A stretch of 64,000 bases of DNA, from positions 549,476 to 613,475 of the forward strand of contig NZ_JAAQPI010000004.1 of assembly GCF_011683955.1 (NCBI RefSeq), written 5' to 3'. The stretch's first letter is position 1; the number at the start of each line of letters is the position of its first letter. A program made the translations under genes and the position numbers. Below, piece by piece: positions 37,088 to 46,614 of the stretch. This DNA comes from Pseudomaricurvus alkylphenolicus. GTDB taxonomy: Bacteria; Pseudomonadota; Gammaproteobacteria; Pseudomonadales; Cellvibrionaceae. The notes under the pieces are model-generated. The model did no database searches and was not told the origin of the DNA. It worked only from the letters and a program-made list of their open reading frames with translations.

Positions 37088-39046
37088 ATGAAACGTGCGT
37101 CTTTATTTCCTCTGATGTTTTCGCTCGGCTCTGGATTAAGCGGTGCGGCATCTATGGCGGAGGAAAGTGACGATCTCTACGCCATGAGCTTGGAAAAGCT
37201 GCTCGCTGTAGAGGTGAGTGTTGCATCCACCCGTGAAGAAAAAATTCTGAGTACGCCTGCGGTTGTGTCGAGAATCAGTGTCGCTCAGTTGCGGAGCATG
37301 GGCATTCACCGCCTTGAGGACATGATCTCAATGTTGCCGGGTGTTCAGGTGCAGGATACCGCCATAGGTACCAAAGCCATCGTTATGCGTGGCATCTTTG
37401 AGGCGTTTAATCAGAAGGTTTTGTTTCAGCTGGATGGCGTACCCTATTGGCAGCCGGCTCATGGTGATATTCCACTTTCCGGCATTTCTCTGGAGAGTAT
37501 AAGCCACATCGAAGTGATTCGAGGTCCAGGCACGGTTTTCCATGGTTCCAATGCCTCAGCCGGTGTAATTAATCTGGTCAGCAAGGATTCCAAAGAAACC
37601 AGTGTGTTCGGAAGTGTCAGCTCCAATGAAGAGAATCTAATGGAATTCTATACCGGCACGGATCTTGGTGAAGGACGGCTGACGATTTCCGGCCATTGGC
37701 GTGACGGTGAGAGCTATGACGCGTTTTTTAACCGTCGGCCGGTACCGCCATTCTATCCGCCAGGTACACCCAGCGACGGGGAAATCGAAAAGCAGGATCA
37801 AAGCAAGTCCATTCAGGTACGCTGGCAGTGGCGGGATTTTACTGCGCAATATCACGAGTTTCGCTCATCCAACTCCGGATTGGCAGCGGTAGCGGCTATC
37901 ACCAATCAAAGCAAAATGGAACAAACAGGCCGGTTGCTCCATCTTAATCAGCATTGGCGTCTGAACGGCGGCGAGCTGGATGTCTATGGCGACTACAACA
38001 ACTACTATTTGGAGATCCCCACTGATAACCTGTTCGGTGGTGTAGATGACGGTATTCAGAATTTTGGCTCCGGCTCCGATAATCATCGTATGCGATTCGG
38101 GGCCAAGTGGGTCGGTACCTTGCCTGCCGGCTCTGAGTACGTACTGGGAACAGAAGTCGAAGAACGCAGTACGGGCGACTATCGCAATACCGACGCTGGG
38201 ACTGGCGAAACGCGTGCTATCACCCTGGCAGCAGACGAAACCGGTGAATGGTCGGTGTATGGGCAATGGCTAAAGGATTTCGATCGCTATCGATTGAATG
38301 TGGGTTTTCGTTATGTGGATAACGAAAAAGCGGGCAGCAATTTTTTGCCTCGCATCAGTGGCGTATACAGTCTGTCTTCCACCAGCTCTCTGAAATTGAT
38401 TTATTCGACGGGATTCAATTCGCCCAACCTGATTCAACAGGGCATTGATATCCCACCAAATGTCATCATGGGCGATCCGGATCTCAAAGCTGAAACGGTT
38501 GAAACCGTGGATCTGGCTTACACCTTTAACAAAGACAACCAGCTACTGATTGTAAATGCCTATTACCTGAACGCCGAGAACTTTATTCAGCGACAGGCAA
38601 CGGACTTTGCGGTGAAATTTGCCAACGCGGGAGATTTTGATCGTTACGGATTGGAAGTGGATTATCAATACGCCACAGATCGACTTCGGCTGATCTCCAA
38701 TCTCGCGTATCACTTCGACGACGACAGCAGTAACAGCAAAGATCTGGGACGGGGATTTGTGCCTCGTTGGATGGCATCGATGGGTTTGCACTGGGTGATC
38801 GCTGGACCTCACTCCATAGGTACCAGTTACCAGTATCAAAGTGATCGAGCCGCAGTCGATAAATCCCATTACTTTAGTGCACAGTATAAATACACCGGCG
38901 AGCAGCTGGAAATTATGGCTGGTGTAGAGAATCTTCTGGAAGACGATTATGAAGTTGCGGATATTCAGGATTTTAATCTGCAACGATTGATCGGCGGCGG
39001 AGACCAGGATCAGGTATACCGGGTTTCGGCCCGCTGGCACTGGTAA
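37088..39046 (+). CDS. TonB-dependent receptor (BtuB/colicin-receptor type)
   Basis: A 652-residue receptor with a signal peptide (to about residue 24), plug domain starting LLAVEVSVASTREEKILSTPAVV and ending ISHIEVIRGPGTVFHGSNASAGVINLVSK, then a 22-strand barrel ending VYRVSARWHW. Length and plug resemble vitamin B12, heme or siderophore receptors of the BtuB/CirA group. The SLEKLLAVEVSVAS opening is common in receptors of this size in gammaproteobacteria. Its neighbours (RhlE, a secreted protein on the other strand) give no clue to the substrate. Confidence 0.92.
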   Translation: MKRASLFPLMFSLGSGLSGAASMAEESDDLYAMSLEKLLAVEVSVASTREEKILSTPAVVSRISVAQLRSMGIHRLEDMISMLPGVQVQDTAIGTKAIVMRGIFEAFNQKVLFQLDGVPYWQPAHGDIPLSGISLESISHIEVIRGPGTVFHGSNASAGVINLVSKDSKETSVFGSVSSNEENLMEFYTGTDLGEGRLTISGHWRDGESYDAFFNRRPVPPFYPPGTPSDGEIEKQDQSKSIQVRWQWRDFTAQYHEFRSSNSGLAAVAAITNQSKMEQTGRLLHLNQHWRLNGGELDVYGDYNNYYLEIPTDNLFGGVDDGIQNFGSGSDNHRMRFGAKWVGTLPAGSEYVLGTEVEERSTGDYRNTDAGTGETRAITLAADETGEWSVYGQWLKDFDRYRLNVGFRYVDNEKAGSNFLPRISGVYSLSSTSSLKLIYSTGFNSPNLIQQGIDIPPNVIMGDPDLKAETVETVDLAYTFNKDNQLLIVNAYYLNAENFIQRQATDFAVKFANAGDFDRYGLEVDYQYATDRLRLISNLAYHFDDDSSNSKDLGRGFVPRWMASMGLHWVIAGPHSIGTSYQYQSDRAAVDKSHYFSAQYKYTGEQLEIMAGVENLLEDDYEVADIQDFNLQRLIGGGDQDQVYRVSARWHW

Positions 39047-39089
39047 CCAGCCAGCCGAAACCTGTTCGGTAAACCCTTATTCTTGAAAA

Positions 39090-40112
39090 TTAATGCAATT
39101 CGACTTCAATTAACTCAACCCGTTCATCGTCCTCCGGTGCTTCCTCCGCGATCATGCCGACACCCGGCGCATAGTATTTAAACTCATCCGTGCCCGGTTC
39201 CAGGGGGGTAAAGTCTCGGGTCACCAGGCAATTGCCATCGCAGGAGGCGGCTGGAGCTTCCTGGGTACCGGTTACATCGACAATCTCAATCACATCTTCT
39301 GCTTCTCCCCAGGCCACTTCCTGGCGGATAAACATGCCGACCTCCGGCACAGCAGGTAACAGAATACCGGCCTTGGCACCTTCTTCTCCGGACTTCCAGG
39401 AACCATCGATATCCACCAATTGCGCTTCTTCGGGGTCATCGCCGTCAAAGGTTTCGTAGTTGAGAGAGATTTCACCGCAATACCAGACGTTGCCAAAAAT
39501 GTCCTGAGCAAACCAGTCGTCCGTGTCTTCGATCAATTCACCCTCCTCCTCGACAACATCTTTGACCACCACGCAGGGAATACCATCGATCATCTTGATT
39601 TTGTCGGTGACGGTAACCGTAATGGTCTCAGTGACCTCTTCTCCATCATCATCTTCAAAGGTGCCTTCGTACACCCAGCGGTTACCGTTCACAAGCGGGA
39701 GATAGGGGTGTGGATTTACCGTGACACCAATGTCTCTGGGGTCGACAAAATTGCTGGCAAAGTCCGGCCCGAAATCGGGAGCGTAGGCCTCCTCTCCGAT
39801 TTCGTCACACAAATCCTTGCGGGCTTCACGAATGTCCCGGCATTCCGAGATGACTTCGCGTCGTTCATCTTTGACCTCATTCTCGCATTCACCGAGTTCG
39901 CTTCTATCGTTTTCGTTCAAACAAATGGCGATGGACTCGTAATAGTCATCGTAAGCATCGTGCAGACAGCTGCGCCATAGGGTATCAGCCGTACTTGAGC
40001 ATACACTGATGCCACGCAGGAATGGATGGTTCGCGAAGCTACTGCTGCTACCAGCAGTAGCCACAGCAATCAGTATCGGAACTAAAGGTAAAGTGCAAAT
40101 TCGAGTATTCAT
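39090..40112 (-). CDS. Cys-rich secreted protein of unknown function
   Basis: A 340-residue protein with a signal peptide ending near GSSSSFA. The N-terminal part has seven Cys spaced by about 11-20 residues in a helical region (CSSTADTLWRSC, AICLNE, LGECEN, SECRDIREARKDLC). The C-terminal part from NPHPYLPLVNGNRWVYEG is beta-rich and acidic with WYCGE and CDGNCLV. No family function is recognised. It lies 55 bp after the leftward TonB receptor of the FecIR operon, so it is probably its last gene and a surface or periplasmic partner of that receptor. Confidence 0.78.
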   Translation of the reverse strand: MNTRICTLPLVPILIAVATAGSSSSFANHPFLRGISVCSSTADTLWRSCLHDAYDDYYESIAICLNENDRSELGECENEVKDERREVISECRDIREARKDLCDEIGEEAYAPDFGPDFASNFVDPRDIGVTVNPHPYLPLVNGNRWVYEGTFEDDDGEEVTETITVTVTDKIKMIDGIPCVVVKDVVEEEGELIEDTDDWFAQDIFGNVWYCGEISLNYETFDGDDPEEAQLVDIDGSWKSGEEGAKAGILLPAVPEVGMFIRQEVAWGEAEDVIEIVDVTGTQEAPAASCDGNCLVTRDFTPLEPGTDEFKYYAPGVGMIAEEAPEDDERVELIEVELH

Positions 40113-40167
40113 GGTCTTGCCTCTCTGCTGTGTTAAGTAAGAGGTGAGACCCGTATCGAGAGAAGAA

Positions 40168-42771
40168 TCAATCGTTGTTACCGTGAAACTTCCAGATAAA
40201 TCCGACAGACGGCACCAGCGGCATCAGTGTTTCTTCTTCGCCACTGATATCAAATCCATCGTTGTCGTTTTCTTCGAGCTCGTAATCCACAGCACCAATG
40301 TTTTTACGATTCAACAGATTGGTAATTTCGATAAACAACTCCAGTGAATCTTTTCCCCACTGCCAGGTATGGCTGGCGCGAACATCCAATGAGGCAAAGT
40401 GAGGTAGCTGCTTACGGTTACGTTCGAGTGCCAAGGGCTCGATAGTTTCAACATTATCCGGCAGCCCCGATGTCTGCCAACCGGAGTGCCAACGAAAGGC
40501 AGCGCTTAATGTCCAGGGATGTTGTTGCCAGATTATGCCGGTGGACAGAGTGTGAGTCTGGTCCCAGGTCCGGGGCTGCCAATCACCGGACGGGTTTTCC
40601 TGATGTGGAATAAAATCATCCGCCGAAGAATGGGAATAACTTGCCCAAATCGATAATTGATTGCCGGGCTGATATCTGAGCGAGGCTTCTACCCCTTGGG
40701 CGCGAGCCTTTGTCGGTTTCAACTCAATACGATCAGGAGCGGCTTCCGGGAGGAGTACCAGCGAGTTAAAAAGATTCTCGTACCTTCGCTTTGGATCGTG
40801 TATGTCCTTGTAAAAAGCCTCCAGACGCCAATACCAATTGCCGCGTTGGTGATCCAGGCCCAGAATGACGCCATCGGTATATTGGGGACTTTGAAACTCG
40901 TCAATACCGTCGGCAATTTGTAATTCATTTATGGATTCCGGTTGATAGAAGCGTCCCAAAGACGCCCTCAGAGCGGTGTCATCATTGAGGCGAACACGAG
41001 CGCTGACACGAGGACTGAGTTGATTCCAGGTCTTGCTGTCATCGCGCGGTTCATCATCATCAAGACGAAAGTGATGACTATAATGTTGAACGTCCCAACG
41101 CAGGCCCGCTTCCAGGGACAACCAATGAACGGGCAAAAATTTAACCGAGCCGTAGAGCCCCAGCGTTGAGAGCTCCGGACTGAGCGCCAGGTCTTCTTCC
41201 AGTTCGGTATCAACTCCCAGGAGTTCAGCCAGTTCGTCGCGCTCCATCTCCGCAAGCAATCGGTAGTCACCTTTTTGATACTGAATCTTGCCCCCCAGAT
41301 CCATCCCCAATTCGGGGGTAATATCGCGATGCCAGTGATAACTGAGACTCCAGACATCAAAGTGATTGTCTTCGGTCAGAAGGCTGTCGCCTTCTTCCGG
41401 ATCAACAATGGCGCCATCTCGCTGGTGTTCAATCCTTCCGTGGGACAGCGTCGCGACGCCATGGGTGGTTTCGTCAGCTTCATGACTCAATTGGAACCAT
41501 GCATAGGTATTGCGATAACGGGAATGGGTAATCTCGCCTTCGTTCAATGGCGCCTCTTCCAGATCATTGAGTTTAACGTCGTCGTTGTAAAGCAACAGGC
41601 CGGTTTCTATTTCAACACTTTCTGAAAGACGCCAACTCACCTGGCCGTAGGCATCCGAATACGAAGGCTTGCCGAGTGTCGGGTTCACATAATCCGTCAC
41701 CAGATCCAGATTGCCTCGCCTCGCCGAGATCAGCCAGCGACCTCGGCCTTCACCGAAGTGGCCGTAGCCCGCAAAAGAGGCATTTAAAAAGCTGATGTTG
41801 ATCTCACCGCCCAGCTCCGGCAGCGGCTGCACAGGAGAGATGTCCATGACACCGCTCATACGGTCGCCATAGCGAGCCGGGAATCCACCGGTGTAAACTT
41901 CGATTGATTCAATCAGGCTGGGATTCAAACTTGAGAAAACACTCTGAAAGTCCTTGAGATGAAAGGGTTCCAGCAATTCGATCTGATTAAACAGCACCAG
42001 TGTTTCGTCCTGCAGGCCACCACGAATATTGGGCTGTGCCGAGAGGCCCACGGAGGCTGTTCCGGGCAGGTGATTGGCCGCTCGCAGCGCATCATCACCC
42101 AACTCCGGAAGATTTACCAGGTCATTGGTGCTGAGCTGATGAGTGGACAGTGGCCGTGCCGACTGCAAATCATAACGACTTGCGGTAACTACGATTTCCT
42201 CTAGCCCGACGGCGGGTTGCAAGGGAATATTCAACTCGCGTTCTCTTACCTGGCGGGAACCAATAGCGGTGGGTGTATAGCCGCTATGGGACAATGACAA
42301 CTGCGAAGGTCTTTCCGGCAGATAAAGCTCGAAGTACCCCTGTTGGTTGGTAAACACGGTGGCGATGATATTTGGGTCCACCAATTGAATACGTACGCCA
42401 GATAGCGGCTTGTCGGTATCGGCATCTGTAATGCGACCGCTGACGCGCCTGCCAAGTTGAGGGTCACGAATAATCATCCAGCGGGTCGGCCCGGGTGCGG
42501 TTGCCGGTGTCGGCGAAACCATCAGCCCCAACGGCCGCAGGGCCTGATTCAGACGCTCGATGGCGTCTGTTCCCGTGGGAATGTGTTCCACTCTCAATTC
42601 AGGTCGAATCAGGTCGCTGCTGTAAATCAGCGGATAACCGGCTGCCTCATAGTCCGCCAGCACCTCTGCCAGGGGGCGTTGATGAAATGGAATCTGCAGG
42701 TTCCCGGCATAGGCTAAGGGACTGATAGCTGCCAGGGACAACAGCAAACGGGCCTTGGTTTTTGCAATCAT
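40168..42771 (-). CDS. TonB-dependent transducer with STN and carboxypeptidase-regulatory-like domains
   Basis: An 867-residue receptor. After the signal peptide comes an STN signalling domain (residues about 25-95: IPFHQRPLAEVLADYEAAGYPLIYSSDLI), then a CarboxypepD_reg-like beta domain (RRVSGRITDADTDKPLSGVRI) and the plug (LEEIVVTASRYDLQ ... QPNIRGGLQDETLVLFNQIELLEPFHL). The barrel ends FIWKFHGNND. The STN domain speaks to FecR, and its gene overlaps fecR by 4 bp (ATGA), so this is a cell-surface signalling receptor. The domain order is as in many Cellvibrionales polymer or iron receptors. The substrate is unknown. Confidence 0.93.
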   Translation of the reverse strand: MIAKTKARLLLSLAAISPLAYAGNLQIPFHQRPLAEVLADYEAAGYPLIYSSDLIRPELRVEHIPTGTDAIERLNQALRPLGLMVSPTPATAPGPTRWMIIRDPQLGRRVSGRITDADTDKPLSGVRIQLVDPNIIATVFTNQQGYFELYLPERPSQLSLSHSGYTPTAIGSRQVRERELNIPLQPAVGLEEIVVTASRYDLQSARPLSTHQLSTNDLVNLPELGDDALRAANHLPGTASVGLSAQPNIRGGLQDETLVLFNQIELLEPFHLKDFQSVFSSLNPSLIESIEVYTGGFPARYGDRMSGVMDISPVQPLPELGGEINISFLNASFAGYGHFGEGRGRWLISARRGNLDLVTDYVNPTLGKPSYSDAYGQVSWRLSESVEIETGLLLYNDDVKLNDLEEAPLNEGEITHSRYRNTYAWFQLSHEADETTHGVATLSHGRIEHQRDGAIVDPEEGDSLLTEDNHFDVWSLSYHWHRDITPELGMDLGGKIQYQKGDYRLLAEMERDELAELLGVDTELEEDLALSPELSTLGLYGSVKFLPVHWLSLEAGLRWDVQHYSHHFRLDDDEPRDDSKTWNQLSPRVSARVRLNDDTALRASLGRFYQPESINELQIADGIDEFQSPQYTDGVILGLDHQRGNWYWRLEAFYKDIHDPKRRYENLFNSLVLLPEAAPDRIELKPTKARAQGVEASLRYQPGNQLSIWASYSHSSADDFIPHQENPSGDWQPRTWDQTHTLSTGIIWQQHPWTLSAAFRWHSGWQTSGLPDNVETIEPLALERNRKQLPHFASLDVRASHTWQWGKDSLELFIEITNLLNRKNIGAVDYELEENDNDGFDISGEEETLMPLVPSVGFIWKFHGNND

Positions 42772-43820
42772 CGTTTGAAATCCACGAGCAACTCGTGAGG
42801 TCGGCTGTCGAGTCTGACAAAGTCTGTTGTGGCCAGTACCACACTGACAGCATCCATAGCAGACAGTCCTCGAATATCGCCATGCAACCGGGTATGGCTG
42901 GCGGCCATTCGAACGGCGTCATTGGTAAAGTGTAACTCCAGCCCCGCCTCGCGCGACGCCCAGACCAAAAAGTCGTGCAGGTTGCTGCTGCTCAGATCAA
43001 ATTCTTTGGTGGCCAGCTGAATCCACTGCCAGCTCTGATCGGTCGAGGGCAGGGGGCTTTGATCGACGACTTGGCTGCCACGCACACTGATCAATCCCCC
43101 TTGGCCCTCTGCGGCTTCCATCAGCAGATCGTCTTTCGGTAAAGCGACTTGCACCAATCCTTCGCGCACGGCCACGGTCAGGGTGTCGGCGGCTATGGCC
43201 ACAGAAAACTGAGTGCCGACATCGGTAATTGCGCCCAGCGCGGTAATCACCTCCAGGGACTCTGATTCTCCGGGAGAATCCACATAGATTCTGCCTTGAT
43301 CTAACCTCAGTTGTCGCTGGGAATCGACAACGACGCTGGTGTCATGATCCAACCGGATGCGGGTGGTGCTGCCGAGCCCAAACATCAGGTACCCGTCATC
43401 TTCTGTCTGTAAACGGCTACCGACAATAATGGGTTGGTTATCACCTTGGGAGGTCTCAACCCGATAGCTGCCGGAGGCGAATACCAGATGGCCTATGGCT
43501 GTACGAGGAGCATCTTTGGGGGCATAGGCGATGAGCAGACCGAAAAATCCGATCAACACAACGGCTGCCGCCGCCAGCCAAGGCTGGCGCCAAATTGCCA
43601 TTGTTGCAACCTTCGCCTCAGGGGCGGCACTGCTGATGTTGGGCGAAGGGTCCTGAGCCTCACCCACTTGCGGCAGCGCCTCCCAGGCTTTAAGCGCCGC
43701 TTGATAAGTACGTTCTCTGACGGCTTGCGGCGGTTTGGGGCGGGGACCGGCCAGGTTCAGCAGCTGCCGTACATCCCGATCGTCCCCATGGGATGAAATC
43801 GGTGTTTGTTTCTCATTCAT
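42768..43820 (-). CDS. FecR-like anti-sigma/transducer protein
   Basis: A 350-residue protein. The start at 43820 is taken over 43838 because GGGAGG lies just upstream at 43829-43834 and the sigma gene ends at 43825. The N-terminal 80 residues are cytosolic, a single transmembrane helix lies at about residues 82-103 (AAAAVVLIGFFGLLIAYA), and the periplasmic FecR domain follows (TAIGHLVFASGSYRVETSQGD ... LGAITDVGTQFSV). The C-terminal 80 residues resemble the STN-contacting end of FecR. It should hold the sigma factor until the receptor signals. Confidence 0.92.
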   Translation of the reverse strand: MNEKQTPISSHGDDRDVRQLLNLAGPRPKPPQAVRERTYQAALKAWEALPQVGEAQDPSPNISSAAPEAKVATMAIWRQPWLAAAAVVLIGFFGLLIAYAPKDAPRTAIGHLVFASGSYRVETSQGDNQPIIVGSRLQTEDDGYLMFGLGSTTRIRLDHDTSVVVDSQRQLRLDQGRIYVDSPGESESLEVITALGAITDVGTQFSVAIAADTLTVAVREGLVQVALPKDDLLMEAAEGQGGLISVRGSQVVDQSPLPSTDQSWQWIQLATKEFDLSSSNLHDFLVWASREAGLELHFTNDAVRMAASHTRLHGDIRGLSAMDAVSVVLATTDFVRLDSRPHELLVDFKR

Positions 43821-43824
43821 GGGG

Positions 43825-44457
43825 TTATGGCCTCCCATTCAACTGGCGCATGGCCAGCACGGCTTGTGTTGACAGGTCTTGGGGCAAATCGTATTGCAGG
43901 TCTCGAAAAGCCTGCCGAAAGGCACCGCGCGCACGGGCCAGCAGTGACTGCACCGCTGTTTTTCCTATCGCCAGATGCTCATCAATCTCCTTCACCGATA
44001 AACCCTCCAGGTATTTCCACTCCAGCACTCGACCGTAATTGTCCGGGAGATAATCCAGCGTCAGCTGCACCAGGTTCTGTAACACCAGCTTCTCTGTTTC
44101 AGTGAGCCCCTGTTCAATCTGTAGACTCTCAAGCACCGCCCGAATGTGCGGGTCGTCATCGAGGCTGACCGTAGTGGGTTGCCGCCGCTGGTGGCGTCGG
44201 TACCAGTTGGCGATTTCATGACGGCAGATCTGGCACAACCAGGTAAACAGGCTGGCTTCTCCCCGGTAGCTGTCGAGATGGCGAATCGCTTTGATCAGCG
44301 TTTCCTGAACGATGTCTTCACAGGAGTCTGCGGCGCTGATCCGGCTTGAGCAAAAACGGTGCAGACGCGCAAAATAGACGTCGAAAAAGTGGTCAAACGC
44401 CACCCGATCCTTCGCCAGGATTTTCGCCACCAGTTGTCTATCTTCTTGATTTTGCAT
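43825..44457 (-). CDS. ECF-family RNA polymerase sigma factor (FecI-like)
   Basis: A 210-residue protein with sigma2 (VAFDHFFDVYFARLHRFCSSRI, then SCEDIVQETLIKAIRHLDSYRGEASLFTWLCQICRHEIANWYRR) and sigma4 (NYGRVLEWKYLEGLSVKEIDEHLAIGKTAVQSLLARARGAFRQ) regions. It is first in the leftward operon sigma, FecR, TonB receptor, secreted protein, so it probably drives this operon's transcription on surface signalling. The linker between regions 2 and 4 is longer than in E. coli FecI. Confidence 0.93.
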   Translation of the reverse strand: MQNQEDRQLVAKILAKDRVAFDHFFDVYFARLHRFCSSRISAADSCEDIVQETLIKAIRHLDSYRGEASLFTWLCQICRHEIANWYRRHQRRQPTTVSLDDDPHIRAVLESLQIEQGLTETEKLVLQNLVQLTLDYLPDNYGRVLEWKYLEGLSVKEIDEHLAIGKTAVQSLLARARGAFRQAFRDLQYDLPQDLSTQAVLAMRQLNGRP

Positions 44458-44634
44458 GACTAATTGTTTATCTCTGCAAATTGGGAAGTGGTTGTTGTTC
44501 TGGGACGTCGATACCGACGGAAATCAATCGCACCGCGACATATAAATTGTAGATCAGACAACAACTGGTCAGATGTCGCTGCTGATATAGACTAAGGAAG
44601 AGTCGATATCCCCATAGAGAGAGGCCAGGACGTG

Positions 44635-44874
44635 ATGAACGAACCCAAACGAGCGGCGGATTCACCCTTTGCGGTGGAGGTGGAAGCGGGCAAATCTTAC
44701 TTTTGGTGTGCTTGCGGGCAGAGTAACAAACAACCCTTTTGTGATGGCTCCCATAAAGGATCTGAGTTTACGCCGCTAAAATTTGATGCCACGGAGTCCA
44801 AGAAAGTGTTCTTCTGTTGCTGTAAGGCCACGCAAAACCAGCCCTTGTGTGACGGGAGCCATAACAAAAAATAA
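44635..44874 (+). CDS. Tandem CDGSH iron-sulfur domain protein
   Basis: A 79-residue protein with two CDGSH iron-sulfur motifs: CACGQSNKQPFCDGSH and CCCKATQNQPLCDGSH, each with three Cys and one His. It should hold two [2Fe-2S] clusters in the mitoNEET-type fold, as in Miner2-like class III proteins. Likely role is redox or iron-sulfur handling. The ATG at 44635 has AGGA six bases upstream; a GTG sits just before it. It is followed by 1 bp and then the membrane-protein gene. Confidence 0.92.
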   Translation: MNEPKRAADSPFAVEVEAGKSYFWCACGQSNKQPFCDGSHKGSEFTPLKFDATESKKVFFCCCKATQNQPLCDGSHNKK

Positions 44875-44875
44875 C

Positions 44876-45439
44876 ATGCGAAACACAGGAATTGCTCTTT
44901 GTATTCTCGGGTCGCTGATCATGACTGTCAGCTTTATTCTCGGGTTGCCCCAATTGGTTGGCAGTGACTTTACGGATTCTCGAACCTTTCCGCTGCCAAT
45001 TTCTCAAACCCCGGTCAGCGTTTCGACCGACGAAATCTCAATTCCACCGGCATCCGATATTGCGGCTTGGATTCAGGTTCCAGGCCGTGCCATCGAAACC
45101 AAAGATATTTCAGTTAGTGTGCATTTCCTAACTTCGAGTGGTTTGCTACAGGCGTCCTTGAGCAAAGAGTTCGGATTCTTTCACACCCGCTCCAGCTCCC
45201 CTCAAGGGCAAAACTACAAGATCGGTTCACACGCCTTTAAGGATGGGTTTAACGGGGCGCTGAAGTTGGAATCCGCTGGCTCATGGCGGCCGGGGTACGA
45301 CGCAACTATCGTGCTGGCGCGGGGAGCCGCCAATCGCAGTGACAGCATCATGCTCTGGTCTGCGGTCTTCAGCCTCGGTACAGTGGTACTTGCCCTTGGC
45401 ATACGAGTGCTGGCAAGATCGGGTCAAAAGGCTAACTGA
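44876..45439 (+). CDS. Membrane protein with periplasmic domain, unknown function
   Basis: A 187-residue protein. Helix 1 is residues about 5-24 (IALCILGSLIMTVSFILGLP), and helix 2 is about 157-178 (IMLWSAVFSLGTVVLALGIRV), with a beta-rich loop of about 130 residues between. Ends in a basic tail (RSGQKAN). It starts 1 bp after the CDGSH gene stop, so translation is probably coupled. No ribosome site of normal spacing is seen. I do not recognise a family. Confidence 0.7.
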   Translation: MRNTGIALCILGSLIMTVSFILGLPQLVGSDFTDSRTFPLPISQTPVSVSTDEISIPPASDIAAWIQVPGRAIETKDISVSVHFLTSSGLLQASLSKEFGFFHTRSSSPQGQNYKIGSHAFKDGFNGALKLESAGSWRPGYDATIVLARGAANRSDSIMLWSAVFSLGTVVLALGIRVLARSGQKAN

Positions 45440-45471
45440 GTCTTATTTCTTTTAACTGACCGATTCTCTTC

Positions 45472-46563
45472 ATGTTATTACTGATTATTTACGTAGTTGT
45501 CGCCCTGGGGTTCTCGTTTCTGTGCTCGGTTGCCGAGGCCGTGATTCTTAGTGTGACCTCACCCTACATCGCACTGAAAGAACAAGAGGGTAAGCCCTCG
45601 GGGGCTCTGCTGCGCAAGCTTTGCGACGACATTCACAGCCCATTGGCGGCGATTCTGACGCTCAACACCATTGCCCACACTGTGGGTGCCGCCGGTGCAG
45701 GTGCTCAGGCAGCAGCAGTCTTCGGTAACGCTTACGTTGGTGTAATCTCAGCGGTATTAACCCTGCTGATCCTGATTCTGTCCGAAATCATTCCCAAAAC
45801 CCTGGGCGCGCACTACTGGCGGCAGTTGGCGCCGCCTACTGCCTACTGTCTCAAGTATCTCATCAAGTTGCTGTACCCATTTGTGTTAATGGCGGAGAGA
45901 CTGACCCGCGGACTGGCCCACGGCCCCACGCTACGAGGGTTCAGTCGCGACGAGTTTGCCGTCATGGCGGAGTTGTCCGCCGAAGAAGGTGCACTGGCCC
46001 AGCGGGAAAAGCGCATTCTGCAAAACCTTCTGTTGTTGCGGGAAACACGGGTAAAGGACGCCATGACTCCCCGCACGGTGGTGTATTCCGTACCGGAAGA
46101 GACCACACTGGAGGCGTTGGCCCATGATCTTGAACAGCGCCGCTTTTCACGTATTCCGGTTTACCGGGGCGATTCCGAGCAGATCACCGGATTTGTGTTG
46201 AGAAGCGACGTCCTGTTGGCAGTTGCCAGAGGGCATGGACAAGAAACACTGATCAGTCAGAGACGTGATCTGCCGGCACTTTTATCCTCCATGTCGCTAT
46301 CCCAGGCATTTGACGAATTTCAACGGCAACACAGTCATATCCTGTTGATTGTGGACGAGTATGGCGGTATGGAAGGCATACTCACCATGGAGGATTTGAT
46401 CGAAACTCTGTTAGGTCTTGAGATTACCGACGAGAGCGACAACACGACAGATATGCAAAGGCTGGCCCGCCAACTTTGGAAGCAGCGGGCGCGTAAAAAG
46501 AATCTCAATATTGACGAGCTCAGCAACGCCACAGTCGATAAACAAAACACCGACAAAACCTAA
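45472..46563 (+). CDS. CNNM/CorC-type transporter-like protein with CBS domains
   Basis: A 363-residue protein. The N-terminal DUF21/CNNM domain has about four hydrophobic segments (residues 2-22, 55-80, 85-110, 120-140) with AEAVILSVTSPYIALKEQEGK and ILSEIIPKTLGAHYW, which are diagnostic. Two CBS domains follow (VKDAMTPRTVVYSV and FDEFQRQHSHILLIVDEYGGMEGILTMEDLIETLLGLE). The usual CorC_HlyC transporter-associated domain is missing and a short basic tail takes its place. The family includes Mg2+ exporters. Confidence 0.92.
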   Translation: MLLLIIYVVVALGFSFLCSVAEAVILSVTSPYIALKEQEGKPSGALLRKLCDDIHSPLAAILTLNTIAHTVGAAGAGAQAAAVFGNAYVGVISAVLTLLILILSEIIPKTLGAHYWRQLAPPTAYCLKYLIKLLYPFVLMAERLTRGLAHGPTLRGFSRDEFAVMAELSAEEGALAQREKRILQNLLLLRETRVKDAMTPRTVVYSVPEETTLEALAHDLEQRRFSRIPVYRGDSEQITGFVLRSDVLLAVARGHGQETLISQRRDLPALLSSMSLSQAFDEFQRQHSHILLIVDEYGGMEGILTMEDLIETLLGLEITDESDNTTDMQRLARQLWKQRARKKNLNIDELSNATVDKQNTDKT

Positions 46564-46569
46564 CTCTGC

Positions 46570-46591
46570 CGTGGGGTAAATCCACCCCACG
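46570..46591. terminator. Hairpin between convergent genes
   Basis: CGTGGGGT-AAATCC-ACCCCACG, a perfect 8-bp stem. It lies between the CNNM protein and deacetylase genes without a T-run, so it is a weak or rho-dependent terminator or an mRNA end. Confidence 0.5.
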
Positions 46592-46614
46592 TGTAACAGC
46601 CTCGTTGTATGACG

